A stretch of DNA of 17,219 nucleotides, from assembly GCA_964472495.1 (NCBI GenBank), contig CAYYLD010000012.1, positions 1 to 17,219 of the forward strand, in the 5' to 3' direction. The position numbers were made by a program, and so were the translations under genes. Positions 1-5,580 of the stretch are shown one piece after another. Under the pieces are notes generated by a model that was not told the origin of the DNA, did no database searches, and saw nothing but the letters and a program-made list of their open reading frames with translations. Each line of letters opens with the position of its first letter. The stretch's first letter is position 1. This DNA comes from CAYXST01 sp964472495 (GTDB taxonomy: Bacteria > Patescibacteriota > Minisyncoccia > Portnoybacterales > UBA2143).

Positions 1-1100
1 GCGCAATTAGAAAAAATGGTCAGTGTCCCTATTTTTAATTTAAGCTTCTCGGCAATATATTTTTGGAGGCGCCGCAACCCAAAAGCATTTAAAATCCAGC
101 CGGAGAAAAGGTCATGACTTCTAAAATAAGCGGTTAGATTAACTTTGTCATCAAGGGTAGTCGCCTGAACTAAACAAAGACAGGGCGCTCTCGGGGCTTT
201 ATGGTCTTGGGTCAGGTCAAAGGTTACAGCAATAGCCGCTCGGTCAGTGGGATATTTCTTTAAAAAGGGCACGATAACCTCGTCTACCTGATTAATGTCT
301 TTGTATCCCCAGAGACGCTGACCATAACTATATATTTCATCGCCTTTTTCACCGCTCATTATTGCCCGACAGTATTTCTCAATTTCCTTTTTGGTTACGG
401 AAAAATAAGGAAAAATTTTAGGATTTAAAGAATCTTCTTCAGTAATTACAGCCGCGATATTAAAAACTTCTCTGAGAGGATTTCCGTAAAATGATTCTCT
501 GGTTCTCCCAAAACGCCAAACTATTTTTAAAATCTCTAACCAGGCTTGACCGATATATTGATGAACAATCTTAAAAACCGACTGATCAGTAGGAAACGAG
601 CCCGCTTCTTTAGGAACAGCTGATGGAAAGATTCGAGGCCGGGCAAAGGCTCTGCCAACTGGTCTATATCGCTTAATTCTTCCAGTTATTTTTTGTGTAT
701 CACTTACCCCAATTAAATTATCTATTTTAACATTTTTTCTAAAGCTGGCAATTTTTGCCAAAGGAATCTCTTTATGAATAAAAGCATAAGGGATATTTAT
801 AATATTATAATTTTTATCTATCCCTTTTTTAAAAAAATTAAGCAAGGTCTGTCCGCTTCCGGAAAGGTCGGCCCCGCAAATTACTAAATACCTAAGCGAC
901 GGCCTGGCTAAAATATTTCTAACAATAAAATTTATGCCTTCTTTAGAATAAAGCTGGCCGGCCAGGCAAAAAAGATTATTGTCGATTTTATCAGTAATTT
1001 TTTTAGCTGGTGTCCAGAGAGTTACTATACCTACTTCACTCTTAAGATTACCTAAAATCAAGTTGTCCTTAAAATAGATTGGCCATTCTTTATTATTCAT
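1..1100 (-). CDS. Thymidylate synthase, methanogen type, with N-terminal MtrA/DUF4346-like domain (C-terminus cut by window edge)
   Basis: An open frame of 366 codons reads from the ATG at 1100 to the window start without a stop, so the C-terminus lies outside. The second half has thymidylate synthase features of the archaeal type: a catalytic Cys in an RAPCLCLVQ context (Cys307) and YFRSHD (325-330) followed by GWILNAFGLRRLQ, the site that binds dUMP phosphate and ribose. It should convert dUMP to dTMP. The first ~130 residues (WPIYFKDNLILG, then LRYLVICGADLSGSGQ) resemble the MtrA/DUF4346 fold known from methyltransferase subunit A; this domain assignment is from memory and is inference. 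The gene starts 5 bases after the dCMP deaminase stop and has no SD, so it is probably translated by coupling. The two neighbouring enzymes form a dCMP to dTMP route. Thymidylate synthase is well supported; the N-terminal role is unknown. Confidence 0.85.
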   Translation of the reverse strand, partial: MNNKEWPIYFKDNLILGNLKSEVGIVTLWTPAKKITDKIDNNLFCLAGQLYSKEGINFIVRNILARPSLRYLVICGADLSGSGQTLLNFFKKGIDKNYNIINIPYAFIHKEIPLAKIASFRKNVKIDNLIGVSDTQKITGRIKRYRPVGRAFARPRIFPSAVPKEAGSFPTDQSVFKIVHQYIGQAWLEILKIVWRFGRTRESFYGNPLREVFNIAAVITEEDSLNPKIFPYFSVTKKEIEKYCRAIMSGEKGDEIYSYGQRLWGYKDINQVDEVIVPFLKKYPTDRAAIAVTFDLTQDHKAPRAPCLCLVQATTLDDKVNLTAYFRSHDLFSGWILNAFGLRRLQKYIAEKLKLKIGTLTIFSNC

Positions 1101-1105
1101 ATCAG

Positions 1106-1984
1106 TCAAATTTTGATTAATTTAACTCTCTTGTCCTTCATCACCCGATTACCGTCAAAAACGGCATGACCCCGGGAATAAATAACTTTTTTAATTCCTG
1201 ATAAAGCGATTAATTTAGCACAAGCCGGGCAGGGAAAATGACTAGCGTAAAGCGTTGTATTCTCTAAAGAAATCCCCTTTTTAGCCGCTTGAGCAATGAC
1301 CGATGCTTCGGCGTGAACGGCACTGCATATTTCCGAAGATTTTCCCGGAGCAATATTATCCCTAATACAGCCTATTTTAAAACATTCGTCATCAGTAGGC
1401 ATCATTTTATTATAGGCAGTTAAAATAATTTTTTCATTTTTAACCAAGGCGGCTCCTGTCTGACGCCAAAAACATCGGGAATTATCTGTTTCTCCAAAAA
1501 CTTTATTCATAATCTGTCTATGTTTTTTAATTTCGGCTGCAGAAAGTTTATCAACTTTTTTATCAAACTCGGCAACCCTATTATTTTTCCATCTTAATCT
1601 GACATCATAAAGCTGAATAAGTTTTCTATATCTATTACCGACTAAATATTTTTTTGAAAAGTCCTCACTTTTTTCTCCTCTAAAGATTATAATTTTGTGA
1701 AAATCTTTGTTTTTTATTATCTTAGAAAAATTATATCTGTTCACTAAAAAAATTTTGTTAATCGGCAAACAAGCCCCGATCAGTTTCTTTGCATCTTTAA
1801 ATGGAATTTTTCTGATATCCGGTTCAAGATTGGTCAATTCTTTAATAAGCTGACTACTCAAAAAGCCCCAATGAAAGTGGGCTTTAGGATTATCTTTTTT
1901 AATCTTACCAAAAGCATCTAGATACCCTTTATGAACAACTGGCAATTCAGCGACGATTAAGATATTTTTATTACTTTTCTCCAT
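1106..1984 (-). CDS. Deoxycytidylate (dCMP) deaminase with ~150-residue N-terminal extension
   Basis: The C-terminal half carries the zinc-dependent cytidine deaminase motifs: HAE (224-226, the zinc His and proton-shuttling Glu) and PCPAC (251-255, the two zinc Cys). The preceding GCIRD...GKSSEICSAVHAE stretch is typical of the ComEB/dCMP deaminase group, so the likely reaction is dCMP to dUMP. The protein is 292 residues, about twice the length of an ordinary dCMP deaminase. Residues 1-140 start with a beta strand (NILIVAELPVVHKGY) that looks like a Rossmann-type domain with a degenerate HxGH (HKGY); calling it a nucleotidyltransferase-like domain is a guess. It lies 11 bases behind the HIT gene and 5 bases ahead of thymidylate synthase, which uses its product. 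Confidence 0.85.
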   Translation of the reverse strand: MEKSNKNILIVAELPVVHKGYLDAFGKIKKDNPKAHFHWGFLSSQLIKELTNLEPDIRKIPFKDAKKLIGACLPINKIFLVNRYNFSKIIKNKDFHKIIIFRGEKSEDFSKKYLVGNRYRKLIQLYDVRLRWKNNRVAEFDKKVDKLSAAEIKKHRQIMNKVFGETDNSRCFWRQTGAALVKNEKIILTAYNKMMPTDDECFKIGCIRDNIAPGKSSEICSAVHAEASVIAQAAKKGISLENTTLYASHFPCPACAKLIALSGIKKVIYSRGHAVFDGNRVMKDKRVKLIKI

Positions 1985-1995
1985 TATTCTAATAC

Positions 1996-2439
1996 TTAAC
2001 CGATTGGGAAATAGACTGTTTTGGCTTCCTTTTTTCTCTTATCCATCTTAGGAACAATTAAATGAAAATGGAGATGATGAACTGTTGCTCCGGTATAAAC
2101 CGAATCACCGAACCTTAACATAAGACCTCCTCCTTTTATTTTATATTTTTTAGTTACCCAATTCACCAACTTGGAAACTACCTCAAAATCAGAAGAGTCT
2201 AACTCGCCGAATCTTTCCTTATGTTCTTCCGGAATAATTAAAAAATGGCATTCCGTATTTTTATATGGCCAGCTTTCTTTTGTTAGAAACCAACTACCCT
2301 CTTTCTTCAATATCGGTTCTTTATGATATTTAAAATTTTCTTTGCAAAAAGGACACTTGGCTGTCTTTTCAATCATCCTGATCACTCTTCCGTATTCCCT
2401 GGTCTTAGCGAACTTAGGATTGACCATTTTCTTGACCAT
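1996..2439 (-). CDS. HIT (histidine triad) family hydrolase
   Basis: The 147-residue protein has the histidine triad near its C-terminus (HHLHFHLIVP, with H122, H124 and H126; the middle His would attack the alpha-phosphate). CPFC (29-32) near the N-terminus may bind zinc together with later His residues, as in many HIT proteins. The family hydrolyses or transfers nucleoside monophosphate groups; the substrate cannot be told from sequence. The gene sits 7 bases behind a nucleotidyltransferase gene and 11 before dCMP deaminase, all in one direction, so a nucleotide-linked role is likely. There is no SD. An internal ATG at codon 5 is an alternative start. Confidence 0.85.
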   Translation of the reverse strand: MVKKMVNPKFAKTREYGRVIRMIEKTAKCPFCKENFKYHKEPILKKEGSWFLTKESWPYKNTECHFLIIPEEHKERFGELDSSDFEVVSKLVNWVTKKYKIKGGGLMLRFGDSVYTGATVHHLHFHLIVPKMDKRKKEAKTVYFPIG

Positions 2440-2446
2440 AAATTCA

Positions 2447-2977
2447 TTACTCAGACAAAAGATTAGCTATTTTCTTTTTAAAAATCTTCTCAACTATATC
2501 AGTTGTTGATGTCCTTTTGGCTTGTCGAGGTAAGATATGAAGTTGACCACAAAACTTAGCTATTTCCTTTTTTTGTTCTTCTGGGTAACTTTCATCAGCA
2601 ACGGCCACAAAAATATCAGGCCTAATTTTTTTGAGCAAACTTAACTTCCAATAGCCTTTCTCGTCTACGTCATCAATTAAAGTAACGTAGTCAACAAATT
2701 CTTGGTAACCCAACATCTCCATTCTTTCTTTTTCTGGAATTATCGGCCTCAAAGGATTACTTTTGTAAATCTTAATGGCCTTATCGCTATCAACGCCAAC
2801 AACCAAAATGTCTCCCAATCTTTTGGCCTGATAAAGATAGCGCAAGTGACCAATATGGAGCATATCCCAAGAGCCAACCGTACAGACCACCTTTTTATTC
2901 AGAGTCCGGTAGGCATTAATTATCTTAGTTAAATCCTGATAATCTAAAATGTTTTTTTGACTTAAAATGTTCTTCAT
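2447..2977 (-). CDS. Cytidylyltransferase/adenylyltransferase-like protein (HIGH family, RfaE2/TagD type)
   Basis: The 176-residue protein has the nucleotidyltransferase signature GSWDMLHIGHLRYL (35-48, HIGH at 41-44) followed by LVVGVDSD, and a C-terminal RTSTTDIVEKI (155-165) corresponding to the ISSTxIR-type phosphate-binding motif. This pattern fits the small enzymes that join CTP or ATP to a sugar- or polyol-phosphate, such as glycerol-3-phosphate cytidylyltransferase or the heptose-1-phosphate adenylyltransferase domain. The exact substrate is not visible. It is the first gene of the four-gene minus-strand operon that ends in thymidylate synthase. A ~45-base leader without SD precedes the ATG. 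A plausible promoter lies at 3025-3053. Confidence 0.8.
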   Translation of the reverse strand: MKNILSQKNILDYQDLTKIINAYRTLNKKVVCTVGSWDMLHIGHLRYLYQAKRLGDILVVGVDSDKAIKIYKSNPLRPIIPEKERMEMLGYQEFVDYVTLIDDVDEKGYWKLSLLKKIRPDIFVAVADESYPEEQKKEIAKFCGQLHILPRQAKRTSTTDIVEKIFKKKIANLLSE

Positions 2978-3024
2978 ATTTTTATCAAAAAAAACTTTAA
3001 ACTTTTTTAACGACCAGCTTTTTT

Positions 3025-3053
3025 ATCTTATACCGGTCAATAAAAAAAGGCAA
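3025..3053 (-). promoter_or_regulatory. Putative promoter of the nucleotidyltransferase-thymidylate synthase operon
   Basis: On the minus strand TTGCCT (3053-3048) and TAAGAT (3030-3025) are separated by 17 bases, a sigma-70-type arrangement with 4/6 matches in each box. A TTGACC at 3040-3035 and a TATAAG at 3032-3027 overlap it, so the exact boxes are uncertain. It diverges from the stronger Nudix promoter only a few bases away. Confidence 0.4.
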
Positions 3054-3061
3054 GCCCTATA

Positions 3062-3090
3062 TTGACTTTACCCTCAGATTAGTTTATAAT
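3062..3090 (+). promoter_or_regulatory. Sigma-70 promoter of the Nudix gene
   Basis: TTGACT (3062-3067) and a perfect TATAAT (3085-3090) have the optimal 17-base spacer. Transcription should begin near 3097, giving a leader of about 70 bases that ends with a strong SD (GGGAGGT, around 3156-3162) before the ATG at 3169. Confidence 0.8.
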
Positions 3091-3168
3091 TATAATCAGT
3101 CAATCGTCATTTCAGATAAATTAAGTTCTTTAACCGTTAAACATTTATCAATTTAGGGAGGTTATTAG

Positions 3169-3714
3169 ATGAAACCCTGGACAAAGATTGAAACGATAGA
3201 AACCCACGACTTTCTCTTTTTTAAAATATTCAGAGACACGGTCAACTCACCAGGGAGTCAAGAACGAGAATATTCCTGGATAAAAATGAAGCGTCCCTTT
3301 GTTACGATTATACCAATCAGCAAAGACGGAAAAATCTGGATGGTTAAACAGCACCGTTACCCACTCGGAAAGTTCGTTATAGAGCTTCCGGGCGGTGTTG
3401 TTGACCCGGGCGAAGATCCGCTTCAAGCAGCCAAGCGCGAGCTTGAGGAAGAAATCGGACTAACATCGGAAAACTGGACCCGTCTTGGCCCAATTGAGGA
3501 AGTTGGCGTTAGCGCTGAGGCAAAAGGAACAGTCTTTCTCGCCCGCGACACAGAAGAGACACCCGAGCCCAGAAGAGATCCATTGGACCAGGACCTCTTT
3601 GAAGTAATCCAATTTCCCGAACGGGCCATTGAAGATATGGTACGTAACAACGAAATCAGGGATACAGCAACAATAGCCGCGCTCTGGCTCTGTAAGCTTA
3701 ATATGACCAGATAA
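3169..3714 (+). CDS. Nudix hydrolase, ADP-ribose pyrophosphatase-like
   Basis: The 181-residue protein holds a full Nudix box at 76-98 (G-x5-E-x7-REL-x-EE-x-GL; metal-binding REEEE core at 90-95). Two features fit the ADP-ribose/NDP-sugar pyrophosphatase branch (NudF-like): the strand before the box (WMVKQHRYPLGKFVIELPGG) and residues after it (GPIEEVGVSAEAKGTVFLA). Substrate assignment is by family only. The gene is an isolated plus-strand unit between two minus-strand operons, with its own consensus promoter, strong SD and terminator. That differs from the SD-less housekeeping genes around it and suggests a cassette-like, possibly acquired, gene. Confidence 0.88.
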   Translation: MKPWTKIETIETHDFLFFKIFRDTVNSPGSQEREYSWIKMKRPFVTIIPISKDGKIWMVKQHRYPLGKFVIELPGGVVDPGEDPLQAAKRELEEEIGLTSENWTRLGPIEEVGVSAEAKGTVFLARDTEETPEPRRDPLDQDLFEVIQFPERAIEDMVRNNEIRDTATIAALWLCKLNMTR

Positions 3715-3732
3715 ACTCCCTTAATATGTAAA

Positions 3733-3778
3733 AAATCCTCGTTGAGGTCATTATGACCCGACGAGGATTTCTTTTTTT
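3733..3778. terminator. Bidirectional terminator between the Nudix gene and rplK
   Basis: AAATCCTCGT (3733-3742) pairs with ACGAGGATTT (3761-3770), with an inner GGTCAT/ATGACC helix. A run of seven T follows on the plus strand (3772-3778), and A residues before the stem give T on the minus strand. It lies between convergent genes. Confidence 0.85.
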
Positions 3779-3787
3779 CTCATCCTA

Positions 3788-4210
3788 CTACTTAATCTCA
3801 ATACCCATGCTGCGGGCCGTCCCCTCTACAATCTTCTCGGCTTGCTCCAATGAATAGGCATTCAAATCAACCATCTTCTTTTCGGCAATCTGTCTGATTT
3901 GTTCTTTGGTCACTTTGCCGACTTTGTTCTTAACTTGTTCGCCTGACCCTTTTTCCAAGCCAGCCGCTTTTTTTAATAAATCAGAAGCCGGCGGCGTCTT
4001 TAGTTTAAAATCAAAAGTTCTGTCTTCGTAAACAGTAATTTCCGCCGGGATAATATCGCCGGCCTTGTCTTTGGTCGCTTCATTAAACTTACTGCAAAAA
4101 TCCTGAATATTTAAGCCATGCTGACCCAAAGCCGGACCAATCGGCGGCGCCGGATTGGCCTGACCAGCTGGTATTTGTAATTTGATAGTCGTTTTTATTT
4201 CTCTTGGCAT
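3788..4210 (-). CDS. rplK: 50S ribosomal protein L11 (uL11)
   Basis: The 140-residue product matches L11 over its whole length. The N-terminal domain has KLQIPAGQANPAPPIGPALG and GLNIQDFCSKFN; the C-terminal rRNA-binding domain has TPPASDLLKKAAG and later VGKVTKEQIRQIAEKKM and NAYSLEQA. L11 binds the GTPase-associated centre of 23S rRNA. It is the last gene of secE-nusG-rplK. In most bacteria rplA (L1) follows directly, but here a terminator and a convergent gene follow. A palindromic element occupies the spacer to nusG. No good SD is seen (AAAGAT, weak). Confidence 0.97.
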   Translation of the reverse strand: MPREIKTTIKLQIPAGQANPAPPIGPALGQHGLNIQDFCSKFNEATKDKAGDIIPAEITVYEDRTFDFKLKTPPASDLLKKAAGLEKGSGEQVKNKVGKVTKEQIRQIAEKKMVDLNAYSLEQAEKIVEGTARSMGIEIK

Positions 4211-4236
4211 TGTATATCTTTAAAGGGTCGTCATTC

Positions 4237-4273
4237 CCGGGGCGTCCCTTTTTTATATAAAGGGACGCCCCGG
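4237..4273. repeat. Palindromic element E in the nusG-rplK spacer
   Basis: CCGGGGCGTCCCTTT (4237-4251) and its exact complement (4259-4273) enclose a 7-base AT loop. The same outer arm recurs in the perfect palindrome at 11354-11423. As RNA it forms a very stable hairpin between two genes of one operon. It lacks a T-tract after the stem, so it is more likely a mobile or processing element than a terminator. Confidence 0.85.
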
Positions 4274-4283
4274 AGATTAGGAA

Positions 4284-4826
4284 CTAAAGTTTTTTTACTT
4301 GGAGAAAATCTAATTCTACCGGTGTTTCCCGGCCGAATATAGAAACTAAAACTTTGATTTTGCCCCGTTTCTCATCAATCTCTGAAACTTTGCCATCAAA
4401 ATCCTTAAAGGGCCCGTCAATAATTTTGACCGGTTCGCCGATAACCACATCTACCTTGTATTTGGGTTCCTTAACTCCCATTCGTTTCTGGAGCGACTGA
4501 ATCTCTTCAGCCGAAATCGGCGTCGGCAAGGTACCGGCTCCGATAAAGCCGGTCACCCGGGGCGTGTTCCGAACCACGTACCAAGAATCATCGGTAACAA
4601 TCATTTCAACCAGAACATAGCCGGGATAAATTTTTTCTTCAACTACTTGTCGTTTGTTACCCTTAATTTTAATCTTCTTCTCGGTCGGTACTAAAACATT
4701 AAAGATTTTATCCTCCATACCCATTGACTCAATCCGCTGATTGAGATTGCGAGCGACTGCTTCTTCGTAACCGGAATAGGTATGAAGGACATACCAATTT
4801 TTCCCTTGTTGTATTTGTTTAGGCAT
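4284..4826 (-). CDS. nusG: Transcription termination/antitermination factor NusG
   Basis: The 180-residue protein has the two usual domains. The NGN domain (KNWYVLHTYSGYEEAVARNL, VLVPTEKK, YPGYVLVEM, WYVVRNTPRVTGFIG) contacts RNA polymerase. The C-terminal KOW domain (GEPVKIIDGPFKDFDGKV...LVSIFGRETPVELDFLQV) contacts Rho or ribosomal protein S10. It lies between secE and rplK, its standard position. The start at 4826 gives a normal-length N-terminus; no SD is visible. Confidence 0.97.
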   Translation of the reverse strand: MPKQIQQGKNWYVLHTYSGYEEAVARNLNQRIESMGMEDKIFNVLVPTEKKIKIKGNKRQVVEEKIYPGYVLVEMIVTDDSWYVVRNTPRVTGFIGAGTLPTPISAEEIQSLQKRMGVKEPKYKVDVVIGEPVKIIDGPFKDFDGKVSEIDEKRGKIKVLVSIFGRETPVELDFLQVKKL

Positions 4827-4838
4827 GACTATTCTGTC

Positions 4839-4899
4839 GAAATTTATGAGTATAGCGAAACAAATTTCACTACAAAATCGTCAGTCGCCTTAGGCGACT
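4839..4899. repeat. Two hairpins in the secE-nusG spacer
   Basis: GAAATTT (4839-4845) pairs with AAATTTC (4862-4868), and AGTCGCCT (4883-4890) pairs with AGGCGACT (4892-4899) around a single T. Together they fill most of the 78-base spacer. Neither has a terminator T-tract on the coding strand. They may be small extragenic palindromes or mRNA processing sites. Confidence 0.55.
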
Positions 4900-4904
4900 A
4901 AATC

Positions 4905-5105
4905 CTATATTACAAAATTATTTAATAACCAAGTGAATAAAAAGTCCAAACCGCCCAAAAAAGCAGCTACGGCCAAACTTAAACCAACAACCATTAAAGT
5001 ATATTTAATCGTCTGCTGGCGGGTTGGCCAAGTAACCCGTTTTAATTCTACCCGGACTTCTTTAATAAATTGAACCGCTTTTTTAGGTAATTGGCTAATT
5101 TTCAT
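4905..5105 (-). CDS. secE: Preprotein translocase subunit SecE
   Basis: The 66-residue protein is the minimal SecE form: a short amphipathic N-terminus (AVQFIKEVRVELKRVTWPTRQQTIKYT; the KRVTWPTRQ motif is diagnostic) followed by one transmembrane helix (about residues 35-60). It clamps SecY in the membrane translocation channel. It is the first gene of secE-nusG-rplK and is preceded by a structured leader (5111-5170) and a promoter (5180-5208). Confidence 0.95.
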   Translation of the reverse strand: MKISQLPKKAVQFIKEVRVELKRVTWPTRQQTIKYTLMVVGLSLAVAAFLGGLDFLFTWLLNNFVI

Positions 5106-5110
5106 TATTT

Positions 5111-5170
5111 GTCCCGCCTCTGACGGATTCTTGTCCGCCTCTGGCGGATTTTAAAAAGCCCCGACGGGCT
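5111..5170 (-). promoter_or_regulatory. Structured leader of the secE-nusG-rplK mRNA (three hairpins)
   Basis: Read on the minus strand from the predicted start (~5173), the leader first forms AGCCC-GTCG-GGGCT followed by TTTTTA (5170-5152), which looks like an intrinsic terminator. Then comes TCCGCC-AGA-GGCGGA (5148-5134), and a second, imperfect copy of that unit (5127-5112). The last hairpin ends just before the secE ATG, where no SD is seen. Attenuation is possible, but so is simple invasion by small palindromes; CCGCCTCTGGCGG also forms the tip of the element at 7548-7619. Confidence 0.5.
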
Positions 5171-5179
5171 ATTGCCTAT

Positions 5180-5208
5180 ATCCTATCTTAGCCCGCTAAT
5201 CATGTCAA
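5180..5208 (-). promoter_or_regulatory. Promoter of secE-nusG-rplK
   Basis: On the minus strand a perfect TTGACA (5208-5203) is followed after 17 bases by TAGGAT (5185-5180). The predicted start near 5173 is right at the first hairpin of the leader. A second TTGACA on the plus strand (5214-5219) faces away, making TGTCAA-5-TTGACA a back-to-back pair. Confidence 0.65.
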
Positions 5209-5213
5209 GCTAA

Positions 5214-5247
5214 TTGACAAATATTAACATTCTGATAACCTTAATAG
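5214..5247 (+). promoter_or_regulatory. Possible promoter of the 82-residue unknown gene
   Basis: A perfect TTGACA (5214-5219) precedes the gene, but the best -10-like hexamer (TAATAG, 5242-5247) is 22 bases away, too far for a standard promoter. A poor match lies at 17 bases. The -35 box is clear and the -10 box is not. Confidence 0.3.
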
Positions 5248-5288
5248 AAATTAAATGTTCTTTTTAATTTATACTTAGGAGGGATAAA

Positions 5289-5537
5289 ATGCCAGAAGAA
5301 AAATTTTGTATAAAGATAGATTTAGGAAGCTTTGGCTGGAACCAGGGTCCAAAAGCGGCAATGAAAAGCGCCCGAGAACTTCAAAAGAGAATAATAGGTT
5401 TCTTAGAAGCTTCTCAAGATGAAGACTGCGTTAGGGCATTAGGCCCTGATAGGTTGGTCGTCTGTAAAATAAGCGTCGATCCTATCCATGTTATAGAGAT
5501 CGAAGAAACTGAATTGTTGGTTCACAGCGAGGAATAA
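5289..5537 (+). CDS. Hypothetical protein, 82 residues, stand-alone gene
   Basis: I do not recognise a family. The protein is soluble and acidic, with a strand-helix-strand look: FCIKIDLGSFGW, then a helix AMKSARELQKRIIGFLEAS, then RLVVCKISVDPIHVIEIEET. The GxxxAxxSAxELQKRI segment is plausible amphipathic helix. Coding status is supported by a strong SD (AGGAGGG, 5278-5284) at normal spacing before the ATG and by a terminator just behind the stop. Like the Nudix gene and the 215-residue gene, it is a single plus-strand unit between minus-strand operons, which suggests a cassette. Function unknown. Confidence 0.7.
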   Translation: MPEEKFCIKIDLGSFGWNQGPKAAMKSARELQKRIIGFLEASQDEDCVRALGPDRLVVCKISVDPIHVIEIEETELLVHSEE

Positions 5538-5551
5538 GATTAAATATTGAT

Positions 5552-5580
5552 AAGGGAAGTAGCATTGCTACCCCCTTTTT
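5552..5580 (+). terminator. Terminator of the 82-residue gene
   Basis: AAGGG-AAGTAGC pairs with GCTAC-CCCCTT around an ATT loop, followed by a T run (5576-5580). It overlaps the gyrB stop codon, so the two convergent units are packed end to end. Confidence 0.7.

Noticed and set aside
3423..3650. Minus-strand frame of 75 codons inside the Nudix gene
   Set aside because: Antisense to a clear Nudix box; Ser/Arg-rich composition typical of a shadow frame.
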